From: Paenibacillus periandrae
Lineage (GTDB): Bacteria > Bacillota > Bacilli > Paenibacillales > NBRC-103111
NCBI RefSeq assembly: GCF_022458865.1
Contig: NZ_JAJNMU010000001.1
Coordinates: forward strand, 186,001 to 250,000
Reading direction: 5' to 3'
Length of the DNA stretch: 64,000 bases
Shown: one piece after another, positions 25,432 through 34,574 of the stretch
Numbering within the stretch: the stretch's first letter is position 1
Layout of the letters: each line of letters begins with the position of its first letter
Translations under genes and position numbers: made by a program
Notes under the pieces: generated by a model
The model's database searches: none
Seen by the model: only the letters and a program-made list of their open reading frames with translations
Told to the model about the DNA's origin: nothing

Positions 25432-25707
25432 TTACTTTTTGGAAATCATTTTCACCATTTGTTCCATGTTGCTTGCACTCATCTTGCTGCTTTTAATAGC
25501 ATGAATCAATTCATTAACCGTTGCCTCCGAAACAGGTACATTTACAAGTCCGGATACCTGCTTAATGAGCTGCTTCAATTGTGCATCGCTTTGCAGAGTA
25601 GAAGGCTTAACTCCGCTGGCGAGTTTATGAATGTCCTTCTCGCTGACACTCTTACCGGTTTTTTTCTTGACAGCGTTGAGTACATCCTTGGATACATCCT
25701 TAGCCAT
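25432..25707 (-). CDS. spoVIF: Stage VI sporulation protein F-like
   Basis: 91 residues, soluble and highly charged. It starts MAKDVSKDVLNAVKKKTGK and ends SASNMEQMVKMISKK, which matches the short SpoVIF family needed for late coat assembly and germination resistance. QLKQLIKQVSGLVNVPVSE is its central helix. A strong AGGAGGG site precedes ATG 25707. It is monocistronic with a strong terminator. Late mother-cell expression would be expected, but no promoter is convincing. Confidence 0.8.
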   Translation of the reverse strand: MAKDVSKDVLNAVKKKTGKSVSEKDIHKLASGVKPSTLQSDAQLKQLIKQVSGLVNVPVSEATVNELIHAIKSSKMSASNMEQMVKMISKK

Positions 25708-25734
25708 TTTATCCCTCCTACAAGCTTTCCTTTG

Positions 25735-25877
25735 GGGAAGCTATCTTCGTAAGCATACGTAAAGCTTCCCATCAGGGAGGCTGACTTCGTAAGCAATTGC
25801 CAGCTTAACTTCTCATGCGGAAAGCCAGCTTCGCAAGCAATCGCTGAGCTATCCCCAGACATGCTTACTTCGCGAGC
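25735..25877. repeat. Cluster of four degenerate hairpin repeats
   Basis: Four copies of a 15-base motif near GCTTACTTCGTAAGC (6-bp arms, TTC loop) at 25740-25754, 25780-25794, 25824-25838 and 25863-25877, spaced 39 to 44 bases. The first lies inside a larger inverted repeat GGGAAGCT...AGCTTCCC (25735-25770). Further single copies lie at 29751-29765 and 39301-39315. The stretch has no supported gene. Confidence 0.7.
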
Positions 25878-25993
25878 TTCCTCTGAGATTGTATAGCAAA
25901 GCAGCTTGGTAGGTTGTTCTTAATCCTACTGAAGTATTTTATGAAGGAGGGATAACAACCGTGTAGGCGGCTGTCTAAAGGGTTCCAGATTGT

Positions 25994-27016
25994 TTATAAA
26001 GGCTTGTCTGTATGGATCTCATCTTTACGTCCACGGCCCATCAGGTCGTCCGCGGCCGCTATCGGCTCTTTGCCATTAAACAACACTTCATACAGCTGTT
26101 CGGCAATCGGCATCGTAACCTCGTACTGTCGGGATAGCTTATACGCAGCCTGCGTCGTTTTGACGCCTTCTACAACCATTCCCATTTCCTGCAATACCTC
26201 AGGGAGCGGTTTACCTTGAGCCAACAAATATCCAGCGCGCCAGTTACGGCTGTGCTTGCTCGTGCAGGTTACAACCAGATCACCGATTCCTGCCAAACCG
26301 GCAAACGTGAGAGGATTCCCCCCCATTGACGTTCCAAGCCGGGATATTTCAGCTAACCCGCGGGTCAGCAAAGCAGCCTTCGCATTATCGCCAAAATCCA
26401 GACCGTCAGTCAAACCGGCACCCAAAGCAATAATATTTTTTAAAGCGCCGCTCACTTCCACGCCAACAACGTCGGGATTTGTGTAAACACGAAAATAAGA
26501 ATTGATTAATAGATCCTGGGCAGCTTCAGCAGCAAGGGGGCTTTCTGAAGCGACTACGACCGTTGTCGGACATTGTTTAATGACTTCCTCAGCGTGACTC
26601 GGACCGGACAATACAACGATTGAAGTCGCATCATAATCGGGCAGCTCATCAGCCAATACAGTGCTCATCCTTTTCAGACTGTCTGCCTCGAAGCCTTTGG
26701 TCGCATGAATAAGAAGCGTTTCTTGTGACAAGAACGCCCTCATTTGTGAAGCCACACTCCGCACCGCAGAGGAAGGAGCAACAACGAATACGGCATCTGC
26801 CTGAAATAATGCTTCTTCCATCGAGGTCGTTGCGCGAATCCGATCAGACAGCACCGTATCCCCTAGAAACCGGTGATTACGATGCTCCTGATTAATTTCC
26901 ATTACCTGCTCTTCATTACGCGACCATAAAGTAACATCGAGCTGGTTTTCCGCCAGCACGGAGGCAATGGCAGTTCCCCAGCTTCCAGCTACAAGCACAG
27001 ATACTTTTCGAGGCAT
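25994..27016 (-). CDS. gpsA: NAD(P)-dependent glycerol-3-phosphate dehydrogenase
   Basis: Reduces dihydroxyacetone phosphate to sn-glycerol 3-phosphate for phospholipid synthesis. The 340-residue protein has LVAGSWGTAIASVLAEN, ATKGFE, VVLSGPSHAEEV, the catalytic lysine in SGALKNIIALGAG, and GDLVVTCTSKHSRN. The usual first glycine of GAGSWG is a valine here. Directly followed by plsY, which uses its product, at 15 bases; the start ATG 27016 is family-like. C-terminal end is normal. Confidence 0.96.
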   Translation of the reverse strand: MPRKVSVLVAGSWGTAIASVLAENQLDVTLWSRNEEQVMEINQEHRNHRFLGDTVLSDRIRATTSMEEALFQADAVFVVAPSSAVRSVASQMRAFLSQETLLIHATKGFEADSLKRMSTVLADELPDYDATSIVVLSGPSHAEEVIKQCPTTVVVASESPLAAEAAQDLLINSYFRVYTNPDVVGVEVSGALKNIIALGAGLTDGLDFGDNAKAALLTRGLAEISRLGTSMGGNPLTFAGLAGIGDLVVTCTSKHSRNWRAGYLLAQGKPLPEVLQEMGMVVEGVKTTQAAYKLSRQYEVTMPIAEQLYEVLFNGKEPIAAADDLMGRGRKDEIHTDKPL

Positions 27017-27030
27017 GAGCCCACCTCCGA

Positions 27031-27627
27031 TTATTTTTTTGCACCCAGCTTATTTTCTTTTCCATTGAGGAGCTTCACGATGTTGCTGCGATGACGATAC
27101 CAAGCAAATACGAACAAGATTAAGCTCACGATGAATATTTCCATAGGGAAGCCCATTGACCAAGTAAGGATAGGTAAGAGTGCGGTAAGAATCAGGGACC
27201 CCAAGGAAACATATCGAGTAATCGCAATAATTAGTATAGCGGCTACACCAGCAATTAAGACAGGAACAAAAGCAAGCGTGATCATCACACCAATCGTGGT
27301 GGCAATCCCTTTGCCTCCTCGAAAACCATAAAATATCGGCCAGTTGTGCCCAGCGATAGCAGCGACACCACATAACACCAATAATAACGAGCTGCCGTCA
27401 CCCAACCAGCTTCCGAGCATGACGGCAATAACTCCCTTTAAAGCATCCAGTAACAGTACCGTAACCCCAGGTCCTACACCCAGAACCCGTAACGTATTTG
27501 TTGCTCCCGCATTACCGCTGCCATGATTTCGGATATCAATCCCTTTGAGCAGCTTTCCTGCCAACAAGCTAAAACTGATCGAACCGAGCAAATATCCGAT
27601 CAGGATGGGTATGACATACCACACCAC
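27031..27627 (-). CDS. plsY: Acyl-phosphate:glycerol-3-phosphate acyltransferase
   Basis: Membrane enzyme for the first acylation of glycerol 3-phosphate. The 198-residue protein has five or so hydrophobic segments and the three PlsY motifs: GSISFSLLAGKLLKGIDIR, GSGNAGATNTLR, and GGKGIATTIGV. A GTG start is likely at 27627. Lies between der and gpsA, 9 and 15 bases away, giving a glycerolipid pair. Confidence 0.96.
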   Translation of the reverse strand: MVWYVIPILIGYLLGSISFSLLAGKLLKGIDIRNHGSGNAGATNTLRVLGVGPGVTVLLLDALKGVIAVMLGSWLGDGSSLLLVLCGVAAIAGHNWPIFYGFRGGKGIATTIGVMITLAFVPVLIAGVAAILIIAITRYVSLGSLILTALLPILTWSMGFPMEIFIVSLILFVFAWYRHRSNIVKLLNGKENKLGAKK

Positions 27628-27636
27628 GCACCGCCC

Positions 27637-28959
27637 CTATTCATCATCTGATTTTTTCCGCGAAAACAACCTCATTGGTGTTCCAACAAATCCAAAAGCA
27701 GCACGAATTTTATTTTCCAGGTAACGCTCGTACGAGAAATGCATCATTTCCGGTTCGTTGACAAACACAATAATTGTCGGCGGTTTCACAGATACCTGGG
27801 TTGCGTAGTTAATTCTTAATCTTTTACCTTTATCGGTTGGTGGAGGGTTAATAGCTACTGCGTCCGATATCACATCGTTCAAAATGTGTGTTTGAATGCG
27901 AAGTGCATGCTGTTCAGCTACCTGAACAACAACAGGGAGCAGCTTATGTAACCGCGATTTGGTTTTGGCAGAAAGAAACACAATTGGCGCATAGGTCATG
28001 AACAGAAAATGATCACGAATCTTTTGAGTAAATTCCTTCATCGTTTTCTCGTCTTTCTCTACCATATCCCATTTGTTAACAACGAATATAGCTGCTTTAC
28101 CCGCTTCATGCGCGTAACCGGCTACATGCTTGTCCTGCTCGATAATGCCTTCTTCACCATTGATCAGCACAAGTGCTACATCAGCCCGTTCAATGGCTTT
28201 CATCGCCCGCATAACACTGTACTTTTCCGTGTTTTCGTATACCTTACCGCGTTTACGCATCCCTGCTGTATCGATGATGACATATTTTTGTCCATCCCGT
28301 TCAAAAGGGGTATCAATTGCATCACGAGTTGTACCCGCAACATCACTGACGATAACCCGATCCTCGCCAAGAATCGCATTGACAAGTGAGGATTTGCCTA
28401 CATTCGGCCGGCCTATGAGCGCAACCCGAATAACATCCTCCCCATATTCCTCTTCATTATCCTCCGGAAAGTTTTCAACAACCGCATCCAATAAATCTCC
28501 AAGCCCGGTACCGTGAGAACCAGATATCCCATATGGAGTTCCGAAGCCTAAGCTGTAAAACTCGTAAATATCATCCTGACGCTTGATATTATCGATTTTG
28601 TTAACGGCAAGCACTATGGGCTTTTTGGCACGAAATAAAAGCTCTGCCACCTCAGAATCCGCCGCAGTAATCCCCGCTTTGCCATCAACCATAAAAACAA
28701 TAACATCAGATTCCTCGATAGCGAGCTCCGCCTGGGCACGAACCGATTTTAACAGCTCGCTATCCCCATCTATCTCAATACCGCCGGTATCAATGACACT
28801 GAAATTGTGATCCAGCCATTCTCCCACTCCATACAAACGATCCCGGGTAACTCCGGGCATATCCTCTACAATTGCAAGCCTGTCGCCAACGATACGGTTA
28901 AAAATCGTCGATTTCCCGACATTCGGTCGGCCAACAATGGCTACTATAGGTCTCGCCAC
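27637..28959 (-). CDS. der: Ribosome biogenesis GTPase Der (EngA)
   Basis: Double GTPase needed for 50S assembly. Two G domains are visible: [12 protein letters not shown] with DTGG and NKID, then [12 protein letters not shown] with DTAGMRKRG and NKWD. A C-terminal KH-like domain includes [19 protein letters not shown]. The length of 440 residues is typical. Start ATG 28959. The order der-plsY-gpsA extends the synteny of the spoIVA region, although in B. subtilis der and gpsA are adjacent. Confidence 0.97.
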   Translation of the reverse strand: MARPIVAIVGRPNVGKSTIFNRIVGDRLAIVEDMPGVTRDRLYGVGEWLDHNFSVIDTGGIEIDGDSELLKSVRAQAELAIEESDVIVFMVDGKAGITAADSEVAELLFRAKKPIVLAVNKIDNIKRQDDIYEFYSLGFGTPYGISGSHGTGLGDLLDAVVENFPEDNEEEYGEDVIRVALIGRPNVGKSSLVNAILGEDRVIVSDVAGTTRDAIDTPFERDGQKYVIIDTAGMRKRGKVYENTEKYSVMRAMKAIERADVALVLINGEEGIIEQDKHVAGYAHEAGKAAIFVVNKWDMVEKDEKTMKEFTQKIRDHFLFMTYAPIVFLSAKTKSRLHKLLPVVVQVAEQHALRIQTHILNDVISDAVAINPPPTDKGKRLRINYATQVSVKPPTIIVFVNEPEMMHFSYERYLENKIRAAFGFVGTPMRLFSRKKSDDE

Positions 28960-29069
28960 TAAACTTCATTCCTTTCTTGGGTGAAGCAAAATTTCGCAAC
29001 TCGAAAAATTCCACAACTTACATCATAACATTTGACTTATACGAAATCAATGTAAATGGAAAGGCGCTG

Positions 29070-29720
29070 CTAATCATTTTTATTATTTATTTTTTTGACT
29101 CCTGCCTTAATTACGTTTGTCATACGGATAATACCGTGCTTACCGGCCAGAAACGCATACATCAGTCCAATGGATAAGCTTCTAGTCACAAATAGAGTTA
29201 ACCACCAACGGTCCTGCAAACGCAAGGAACCCAACTCCATACCGCCTTGCCCTTTGTTGATGTACATCATATACCCCTCACCAAGCAGCAAACCGATTGA
29301 GATAGCTGCTATTTGCGCAGATGGGAGCTTGATCGTAATAACCGCCAATACTCCGATCGCCAGCGCCATAGCAAGCTCCAAGTTTCCATATATGGTAGCA
29401 GGCATCAGTTGTACCGTTTCCTGCATGAAAAACGATAATGACCCCATCAAGGCCCCCACCGATATAAGATGAAGCTTATGATATATCGCTCCCGGCAGCC
29501 TCCACAAAATACACATTACCATGATCAACAGAACAGGAACCCAAACAGCCAAGGTTCCGAACGGCAGCGAGATGACGAAGCAGTTCCCGATGATCCACAA
29601 AACAAAAAAAAGAAGTATCACTCTTGAAGTTATACCTCTCAGCAAAAAATCTTTCCAGCCGCTGACAAACAAAATGATCGTGATGATCATAAGCAACCAT
29701 GATAAATACCCAGGATTCAT
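29070..29720 (-). CDS. YphA-like integral membrane protein
   Basis: 216 residues, about seven hydrophobic segments, ending in a basic tail (IKAGVKKINNKND). No catalytic motif is seen. Position between fni and der corresponds to yphA/yphB in B. subtilis, and the naming rests on that. ATG 29720 is preceded by AGGTGG; a GTG two codons earlier is possible. Function unknown. Confidence 0.75.
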   Translation of the reverse strand: MNPGYLSWLLMIITIILFVSGWKDFLLRGITSRVILLFFVLWIIGNCFVISLPFGTLAVWVPVLLIMVMCILWRLPGAIYHKLHLISVGALMGSLSFFMQETVQLMPATIYGNLELAMALAIGVLAVITIKLPSAQIAAISIGLLLGEGYMMYINKGQGGMELGSLRLQDRWWLTLFVTRSLSIGLMYAFLAGKHGIIRMTNVIKAGVKKINNKND

Positions 29721-29787
29721 TGGCACCCACCTAAGACTTTACATAGTAAAGTTAACTTCGTAAGCAGTGTAAGGATAGACCTAACGC

Positions 29788-30906
29788 TTACTTGACCTTA
29801 GTATGGCTAATTACAGGGTTATTTATCAATCCCGCTCGACTTGCGTAGCTTTTGATATCAATATTTCTTGCTGCGCACCACTCTGCAGTTTCGCCCCTAA
29901 TAACAAGGGGGACGTTCCATAGATCTTCTATGGTGCCAGCGCCCAAAGCTGTCATTAACAGCTTTAACTCCTGATGCATATCATCCATTCTGGTTATCAA
30001 AGCAGCCGTCCCCTCGGTTCGCTGTATGTGCAAAAAGGCCCCTGCAATCCCCACAGCTGAGGCACCCAAGGAGAGGGCTTTGCAGGCTTCCAAGCTTCCC
30101 CTGATACCCCCAGAGCCAATAATGGACAGCTTTTGATGAGGAGCGAAATGTGCTCTTATGATTTGGACAGCCTCGATTACTTCTAATAACGTTATAGTGG
30201 TTTTGCATCCCCAGTCATTGAGCCAATCCATTTGCACGTTTCGCCGTGCATTCTCAATAGCTGCAAAATTGGTGCCACCATAACCACCCACATCGATTGT
30301 ACTCACGCCTGCCTCCAGTAAAGCATAAGCGCTTTCGCGGGCCATTCCAAAGCCAACTTCCTTCACGATCACCGGTACGTGCAGCCTCTCAACAACAGTC
30401 GAGATTCTTTCCAGCATCCCTGTAAAATCACGATCACCTTCGGGCATAATGAGCTCCTGCATGACGTTCAAATGAATCTGAAGCGCATCAGCCTGAAGCA
30501 TGTCTACGGCTCTCTCAGCTTGATCAAGCGTGGCTTCACTACCCAGATTACCAAAAATGATTCCATTCGGATTCACTTGCCTTACGATCTGATAGCTTGA
30601 GGATACCTCAGCGTTTTTAATTGCCGACATTTGAGAACCAACAGCCATAGCCAACCCGCATTCCCGAGCTGCAACTGCTAATTCTCGATTAATTTCTTCC
30701 GTCTCTTGGGCCCCACCCGTCATCGCATTAACAATAATCGGCGAACTCAGTTTGAGTTCGCCGATCTGGGTTTGTAACGAGATTTGTCTTAATGAGGTTT
30801 CCGGGAGACAGTTATGGATCAGCTTAAGGTCAGAGAAGCCTTGTTCTCCACTCTGCCCAAGCTTCAGCGCATGATGTACATGCTCCAACTTTCTCGGAAT
30901 ACGCAA
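29788..30906 (-). CDS. fni: Type 2 isopentenyl-diphosphate delta-isomerase
   Basis: FMN- and NAD(P)H-dependent isomerisation of IPP and DMAPP. The 372-residue barrel shows RKLEHVHHALK at the N-terminus, IVNAMTGGA, AVGSQMSA, LQIHLNVMQELIMPEGDRDF, KEVGFGM, DVGGYGGTNFAAIEN and IGSGGIRGSLEACKALSLGA, the usual IDI-2 flavin and substrate segments. It supplies isoprenoid precursors for the hepS/hepT products. It follows rpsA by 22 bases (ypgA position of B. subtilis). Confidence 0.95.
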   Translation of the reverse strand: MRIPRKLEHVHHALKLGQSGEQGFSDLKLIHNCLPETSLRQISLQTQIGELKLSSPIIVNAMTGGAQETEEINRELAVAARECGLAMAVGSQMSAIKNAEVSSSYQIVRQVNPNGIIFGNLGSEATLDQAERAVDMLQADALQIHLNVMQELIMPEGDRDFTGMLERISTVVERLHVPVIVKEVGFGMARESAYALLEAGVSTIDVGGYGGTNFAAIENARRNVQMDWLNDWGCKTTITLLEVIEAVQIIRAHFAPHQKLSIIGSGGIRGSLEACKALSLGASAVGIAGAFLHIQRTEGTAALITRMDDMHQELKLLMTALGAGTIEDLWNVPLVIRGETAEWCAARNIDIKSYASRAGLINNPVISHTKVK

Positions 30907-30928
30907 CGTGACTCCTCATTTCAATCCA

Positions 30929-32197
30929 TTATTTAAATTTGCTTAATTTTTCACCAAGAAGCTCGCCCAAAGTTGTGTTCAAGCCTTGGTTTTGGTATTC
31001 CTCAGCAATAACTGTTTTTTCTCTTGGTGCTCTAGAAGGTCTGTCCCCTCTGTCTCCACCTTTATCGTTTCTTGCAGCAGGAGCCGCTGAAGCAGGAGCT
31101 TCTTCAGTTTCCTTAATGCTCAAGCTGATACGTTTCTCATCCAGGTTAAGATCCAAAATTTTCACTTGAACCTCTTGACCTTCCTTCAATACTTCAGCCG
31201 GAGTAGCTACGTGACGATGAGCGATTTGGGAAATATGCACCAAACCTTCAACACCTGGAGCCACTTCTACAAATGCACCGAATTGAGCCAGACGCTTAAC
31301 AGTTCCTGTGATGATATCACCAACGTTAAAGCTGCTGGTTCCTTGCTGCCATGGTCCCGGTTGAGTTGCTTTAATGCTTAGGCTGATCCGCTCATTAGCA
31401 GGGTCCAGCTTCAGAATTTGCACTTTTACCTGATCACCTTCTTTTACAACTTCCGAAGGTGTTTCAACATGGTGCCATGCCATTTCGGAAATATGCACCA
31501 ATCCATCAATACCACCGATATCAACAAACGCGCCAAATTGCGTTAGACGTTGAACAGTTCCCGTCAGCTCTTGACCTACCGATAGTTGACCGATAATTTC
31601 TTTCTTTTTCGCTTCAAACTCTTCATCCAGAACGTCTTTTTGTGAAAGGATAACTTTGTTTTTCTCACGATCGATTTCTTTAACACGTAGCTTCAAAGTG
31701 CGTCCTTTGTAATCGCTGAAATCTTCAACGAAATTACGTTCAACCATAGAAGCAGGAACAAAACCTCTCAAACCAACATCAACAACAAGTCCGCCTTTTA
31801 CAACTTCGGCTACTTTTGCTTCCAGAATGGTTTTGTTGTCAAGATCAGCCTGAAGCTGATCCCAAGCTTTTTCGCTGTCTACTACGCGTTTGGAAAGTAC
31901 AAGCTTTTCCTTGTTGTCATCAATAGTCAGAACTTTCAACTCAACTTCCTGACCCACTTCAACACCTTCACTTGCACTGCCAAGTTGTACAGAAGAAAGC
32001 TCCTTAATATGTACAACACCATCATACTTGTAGCCTACATCAACGAAAGCTTGGTCATCCTCAATTTTAATGACTTTACCTTTTACAGTGTCGCCTTTTT
32101 TGAGAATGGATACGTTACCCATAGATTCCTCTTGGGAAAGCTCTTGCTCTTGTGTGGATTGTTCTACTTGAATTTCTGCTTTAGTTTCTTCGGACAT
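30929..32197 (-). CDS. rpsA: Ribosomal protein S1 homologue (YpfD-like)
   Basis: 422 residues with four S1 RNA-binding repeats starting about residues 33, 120, 206 and 292. The last two are the most alike (FGAFVDIGGIDGLVHIS and FGAFVEVAPGVEGLVHIS). An acidic N-terminus and a basic low-complexity tail (RNDKGGDRGDRPSRAPREK) flank them. Low-GC Gram-positive S1 proteins lack the full six-repeat form of E. coli, so this length is expected. A strong AGGAGG site precedes ATG 32197. Confidence 0.93.
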   Translation of the reverse strand: MSEETKAEIQVEQSTQEQELSQEESMGNVSILKKGDTVKGKVIKIEDDQAFVDVGYKYDGVVHIKELSSVQLGSASEGVEVGQEVELKVLTIDDNKEKLVLSKRVVDSEKAWDQLQADLDNKTILEAKVAEVVKGGLVVDVGLRGFVPASMVERNFVEDFSDYKGRTLKLRVKEIDREKNKVILSQKDVLDEEFEAKKKEIIGQLSVGQELTGTVQRLTQFGAFVDIGGIDGLVHISEMAWHHVETPSEVVKEGDQVKVQILKLDPANERISLSIKATQPGPWQQGTSSFNVGDIITGTVKRLAQFGAFVEVAPGVEGLVHISQIAHRHVATPAEVLKEGQEVQVKILDLNLDEKRISLSIKETEEAPASAAPAARNDKGGDRGDRPSRAPREKTVIAEEYQNQGLNTTLGELLGEKLSKFK

Positions 32198-32321
32198 GGT
32201 TCAATTCCTCCTATGTTAGCAACCTCAACCAAATAAATTAGTTACAATTGCTGCTTTCTAATATAATTTACCAACGCAAAAATTACGCGGTTAATTGTTT
32301 TTCTAAGTATTCCACTAATTC

Positions 32322-32906
32322 TCATTTTGATTCGTATTTCTTAACCAGCTCACGAATGGCTTCCATGATGCGGTTTGTTGCTTCTTCCACGCCCGCGCTA
32401 CCGCTCTCAGCAAATTCACTGATATCGAGAGGTTTGCCATACACAAGCGTCATTCTGCGAAAAGGCTTGTAGCCACCCACTATAGCAGAAGGAATAACAA
32501 CCGCTCCTGACTTTAGTGCCAAGCTTGCCGCACCCTTCTTCCCTATTCCACCCGCATTACTGCGAGATCCTTCCGGAAAAATTCCAAGGATCTGTTTGTC
32601 TTGTAAAAGCTGAAGCGATAGGCGAATCGATTCCTTGCTTACACCTCCGCGTTTTACAGGAAACGCACTAATTCTTGGAAGTACCCAGCCCAATACCGGC
32701 AAATCGAAAAGCTCTGCCTTTGCCATGTAATGTACACGCCTTGTGACAAGCGGACTCCCCAATAATGGCGGATCCATATTGCTTGTATGATTTGCACATA
32801 AGATAACAGGTTTGTCCTCAGGAATATTCTCAATTCCAATTACTTTCAAACGGAATATCAAACGGAATATAAAATGAAATAGAGCACGTAAGGTAGAATA
32901 AAGCAT
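32322..32906 (-). CDS. plsC: 1-acyl-sn-glycerol-3-phosphate acyltransferase
   Basis: Second acylation step, making phosphatidic acid at the membrane. The 194-residue protein has an N-terminal hydrophobic region and the acyltransferase blocks ANHTSNMDPPLLG (HxxxxD), FPVKRGG, and IFPEGSRSNAGG. It starts 1 base after the cmk stop, so the two are co-transcribed. The GpsA-PlsY-PlsC glycerolipid path is thus spread over this region. Confidence 0.95.
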   Translation of the reverse strand: MLYSTLRALFHFIFRLIFRLKVIGIENIPEDKPVILCANHTSNMDPPLLGSPLVTRRVHYMAKAELFDLPVLGWVLPRISAFPVKRGGVSKESIRLSLQLLQDKQILGIFPEGSRSNAGGIGKKGAASLALKSGAVVIPSAIVGGYKPFRRMTLVYGKPLDISEFAESGSAGVEEATNRIMEAIRELVKKYESK

Positions 32907-32907
32907 A

Positions 32908-33585
32908 TTACTTCCCTCCGCCGACTTTGGTTCTGCATAGCTCCAAAATACGCTCTACTACAAGAGGAATGGTTAAGTCGGTCGTGTCCAGCAATACAGC
33001 GTCAGCGGCCTGGATCAATGGAGCATGTGTTCTTTGCGCATCCATCTGGTCACGAGCAGCAATTTCCTGCTCCAGCTGTTCCAGTGTTACCTCTGGTCGA
33101 TCACTGGTTTCATTGAATCTTCTCTCAGCTCTTACTTTGACACTTGCCGTGAGAAAAAACTTCAGCTCTGCATCAGGAAGAACATGAGTACCGATATCTC
33201 TGCCATCCATCACAACGCCTTTGTCAATTGCAAGAAGCTTTTGTTTATCTGTCAGAATGTGACGTACTTCAGCAATTCTTGCGATTTGCGAGACATTGCT
33301 CGTCACTTGAACAGTACGGATATCCAAGGTCACATCTCTTCCGTTAACAATGACCTGTTGACCACTTGGGCCAGGTTCAAGACGAATGTCAAGCTCACGG
33401 GTCATAGCAATAACTTCAGATTCCTGCTCTGGTATAAGGCCGGCTTGCAGTATACTCCAGGTGACCGCGCGGTACATAGCCCCCGTATCCACATAAATAA
33501 ATCCTAATGTATTGGCAACGAGTCGGGCAATTGTGCTCTTTCCTGCTCCCGCCGGACCATCTATAGCAATATTAAATTTCTCCAA
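32908..33585 (-). CDS. cmk: Cytidylate kinase
   Basis: Phosphorylates CMP and dCMP. The 225-residue enzyme has the P-loop IDGPAGAGKSTIARLVA, DTGAMYRAVTW, VMDGRDIGTHVLPDAE and FFLTASVKVRAERR. The frame is open from 33645, but a TTG at 33585, 8 bases after GGGAGG, gives LEKFNIAIDGPAG, the normal N-terminus, so it is preferred. Upstream of plsC and rpsA, matching the cmk-ypfD block of B. subtilis. Confidence 0.95.
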   Translation of the reverse strand: MEKFNIAIDGPAGAGKSTIARLVANTLGFIYVDTGAMYRAVTWSILQAGLIPEQESEVIAMTRELDIRLEPGPSGQQVIVNGRDVTLDIRTVQVTSNVSQIARIAEVRHILTDKQKLLAIDKGVVMDGRDIGTHVLPDAELKFFLTASVKVRAERRFNETSDRPEVTLEQLEQEIAARDQMDAQRTHAPLIQAADAVLLDTTDLTIPLVVERILELCRTKVGGGK

Positions 33586-33786
33586 AACAAGGGCCTCCCA
33601 GAAATAAAAGTCATGCATGTGACAACAGACCCCGCCTTTAACCAATGAAAATTATACCATAGGTGAAAGTGGGATTGCAAAGCTGTCTCATACTTATTAA
33701 CAGAAAGGTGAGCCTTTCTGCTGATTTACAGTTGTTAAATCGCATGCGGGGTACGGATCATCCCCGGGCTATTTTCATAGAAATAA

Positions 33787-34440
33787 TCACATTTTGCGAA
33801 ATTCCAGCTGTCTTTCAAAGCAGTATCTGATGATCTTTTGACGATCTCTGTCGGTTATTTCGGCAAACCGCATCATAACCTGTTGTCTGCCTGATTCGAG
33901 CATTTTGATCCGAACCATCTCCCCCTTGAAGGGAATGTGTTCAATTTGTCCATTTTTGTAGTTAGCCAGCAGCCAACAGCTGACCATTTGTTGTGCAGCA
34001 AGCGGAATATAGCCGTCACACAAAAATGAAATGCCGCCCCCGCCCACATCATCGGTAACCGCAATAAACTGTAATTGATCGGAATATTTCACTGCCATTT
34101 CGAGCTCCGCCGGTACACGAAGGAAGCTGCGACGCTGAATTTTGGTAATGGATTCGGGTGCCGGCTTGCGAATCTGCACGAGACGGATCACATCATCGGT
34201 AAAACCCAGTACAGAGGTTGTAAAATAGTTTTTCACACCGCCATCCAATATAAAATAAGCCGATAATTCATCACCGATATAAAGCTTCTTCAAACGACCT
34301 GTTTTCTCATTTATCGGGATTTCCATAAATATCGAATTGTCATCCTGATCAGCAATCCGGGATTTATATTCCTGTTTTGCTTCATCCTCGTCGATTGAAT
34401 TAATTTGTATATGTAAAATATGGTTCACCTTTGGAAGCAA
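33787..34440 (-). CDS. PilZ-domain c-di-GMP-binding flagellar brake protein (YpfA-like)
   Basis: 217 residues with an N-terminal YcgR-like beta domain and a C-terminal PilZ domain. The c-di-GMP motifs are visible: QRRSFLRVPAELE (RxxxR) and VTDDVGGGGISFLCDG (D/NxSxxG-like). In B. subtilis YpfA (DgrA) slows the flagellar motor when c-di-GMP is high. An HD-GYP gene in the same window (54367) could remove the ligand. A TTG start at 34440 behind GGGGGGTG is chosen. The place beside cmk and ypeB matches ypfA. Confidence 0.88.
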   Translation of the reverse strand: MLPKVNHILHIQINSIDEDEAKQEYKSRIADQDDNSIFMEIPINEKTGRLKKLYIGDELSAYFILDGGVKNYFTTSVLGFTDDVIRLVQIRKPAPESITKIQRRSFLRVPAELEMAVKYSDQLQFIAVTDDVGGGGISFLCDGYIPLAAQQMVSCWLLANYKNGQIEHIPFKGEMVRIKMLESGRQQVMMRFAEITDRDRQKIIRYCFERQLEFRKM

Positions 34441-34528
34441 TATGTGCACCCCCCGCAATTTGATCTCAACCAGAATTTCATTTCTGGAGTCTATCCTTTA
34501 TTATAACATGCGAATAACAGATGGGAAG

Positions 34529-34557
34529 CAAAAAAAGAAGAGTCTTGTCGAAGACTC
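34529..34557 (-). terminator. Terminator of ypeB
   Basis: GAGTCTT, CGAC loop, AAGACTC on the minus strand with TTCTTTTTTT after it, 17 bases past the ypeB stop. Confidence 0.85.
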
Positions 34558-34574
34558 TCCCTAAATATTATAAA

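Noticed and set aside
25575..25862. 95-codon minus-strand frame over the hairpin cluster
   Set aside because: It overlaps spoVIF in another frame and consists of translated repeats.
25735..25877. CRISPR array
   Set aside because: Repeats are short, degenerate and unevenly spaced, intervening bases are themselves related, and no cas genes are near.
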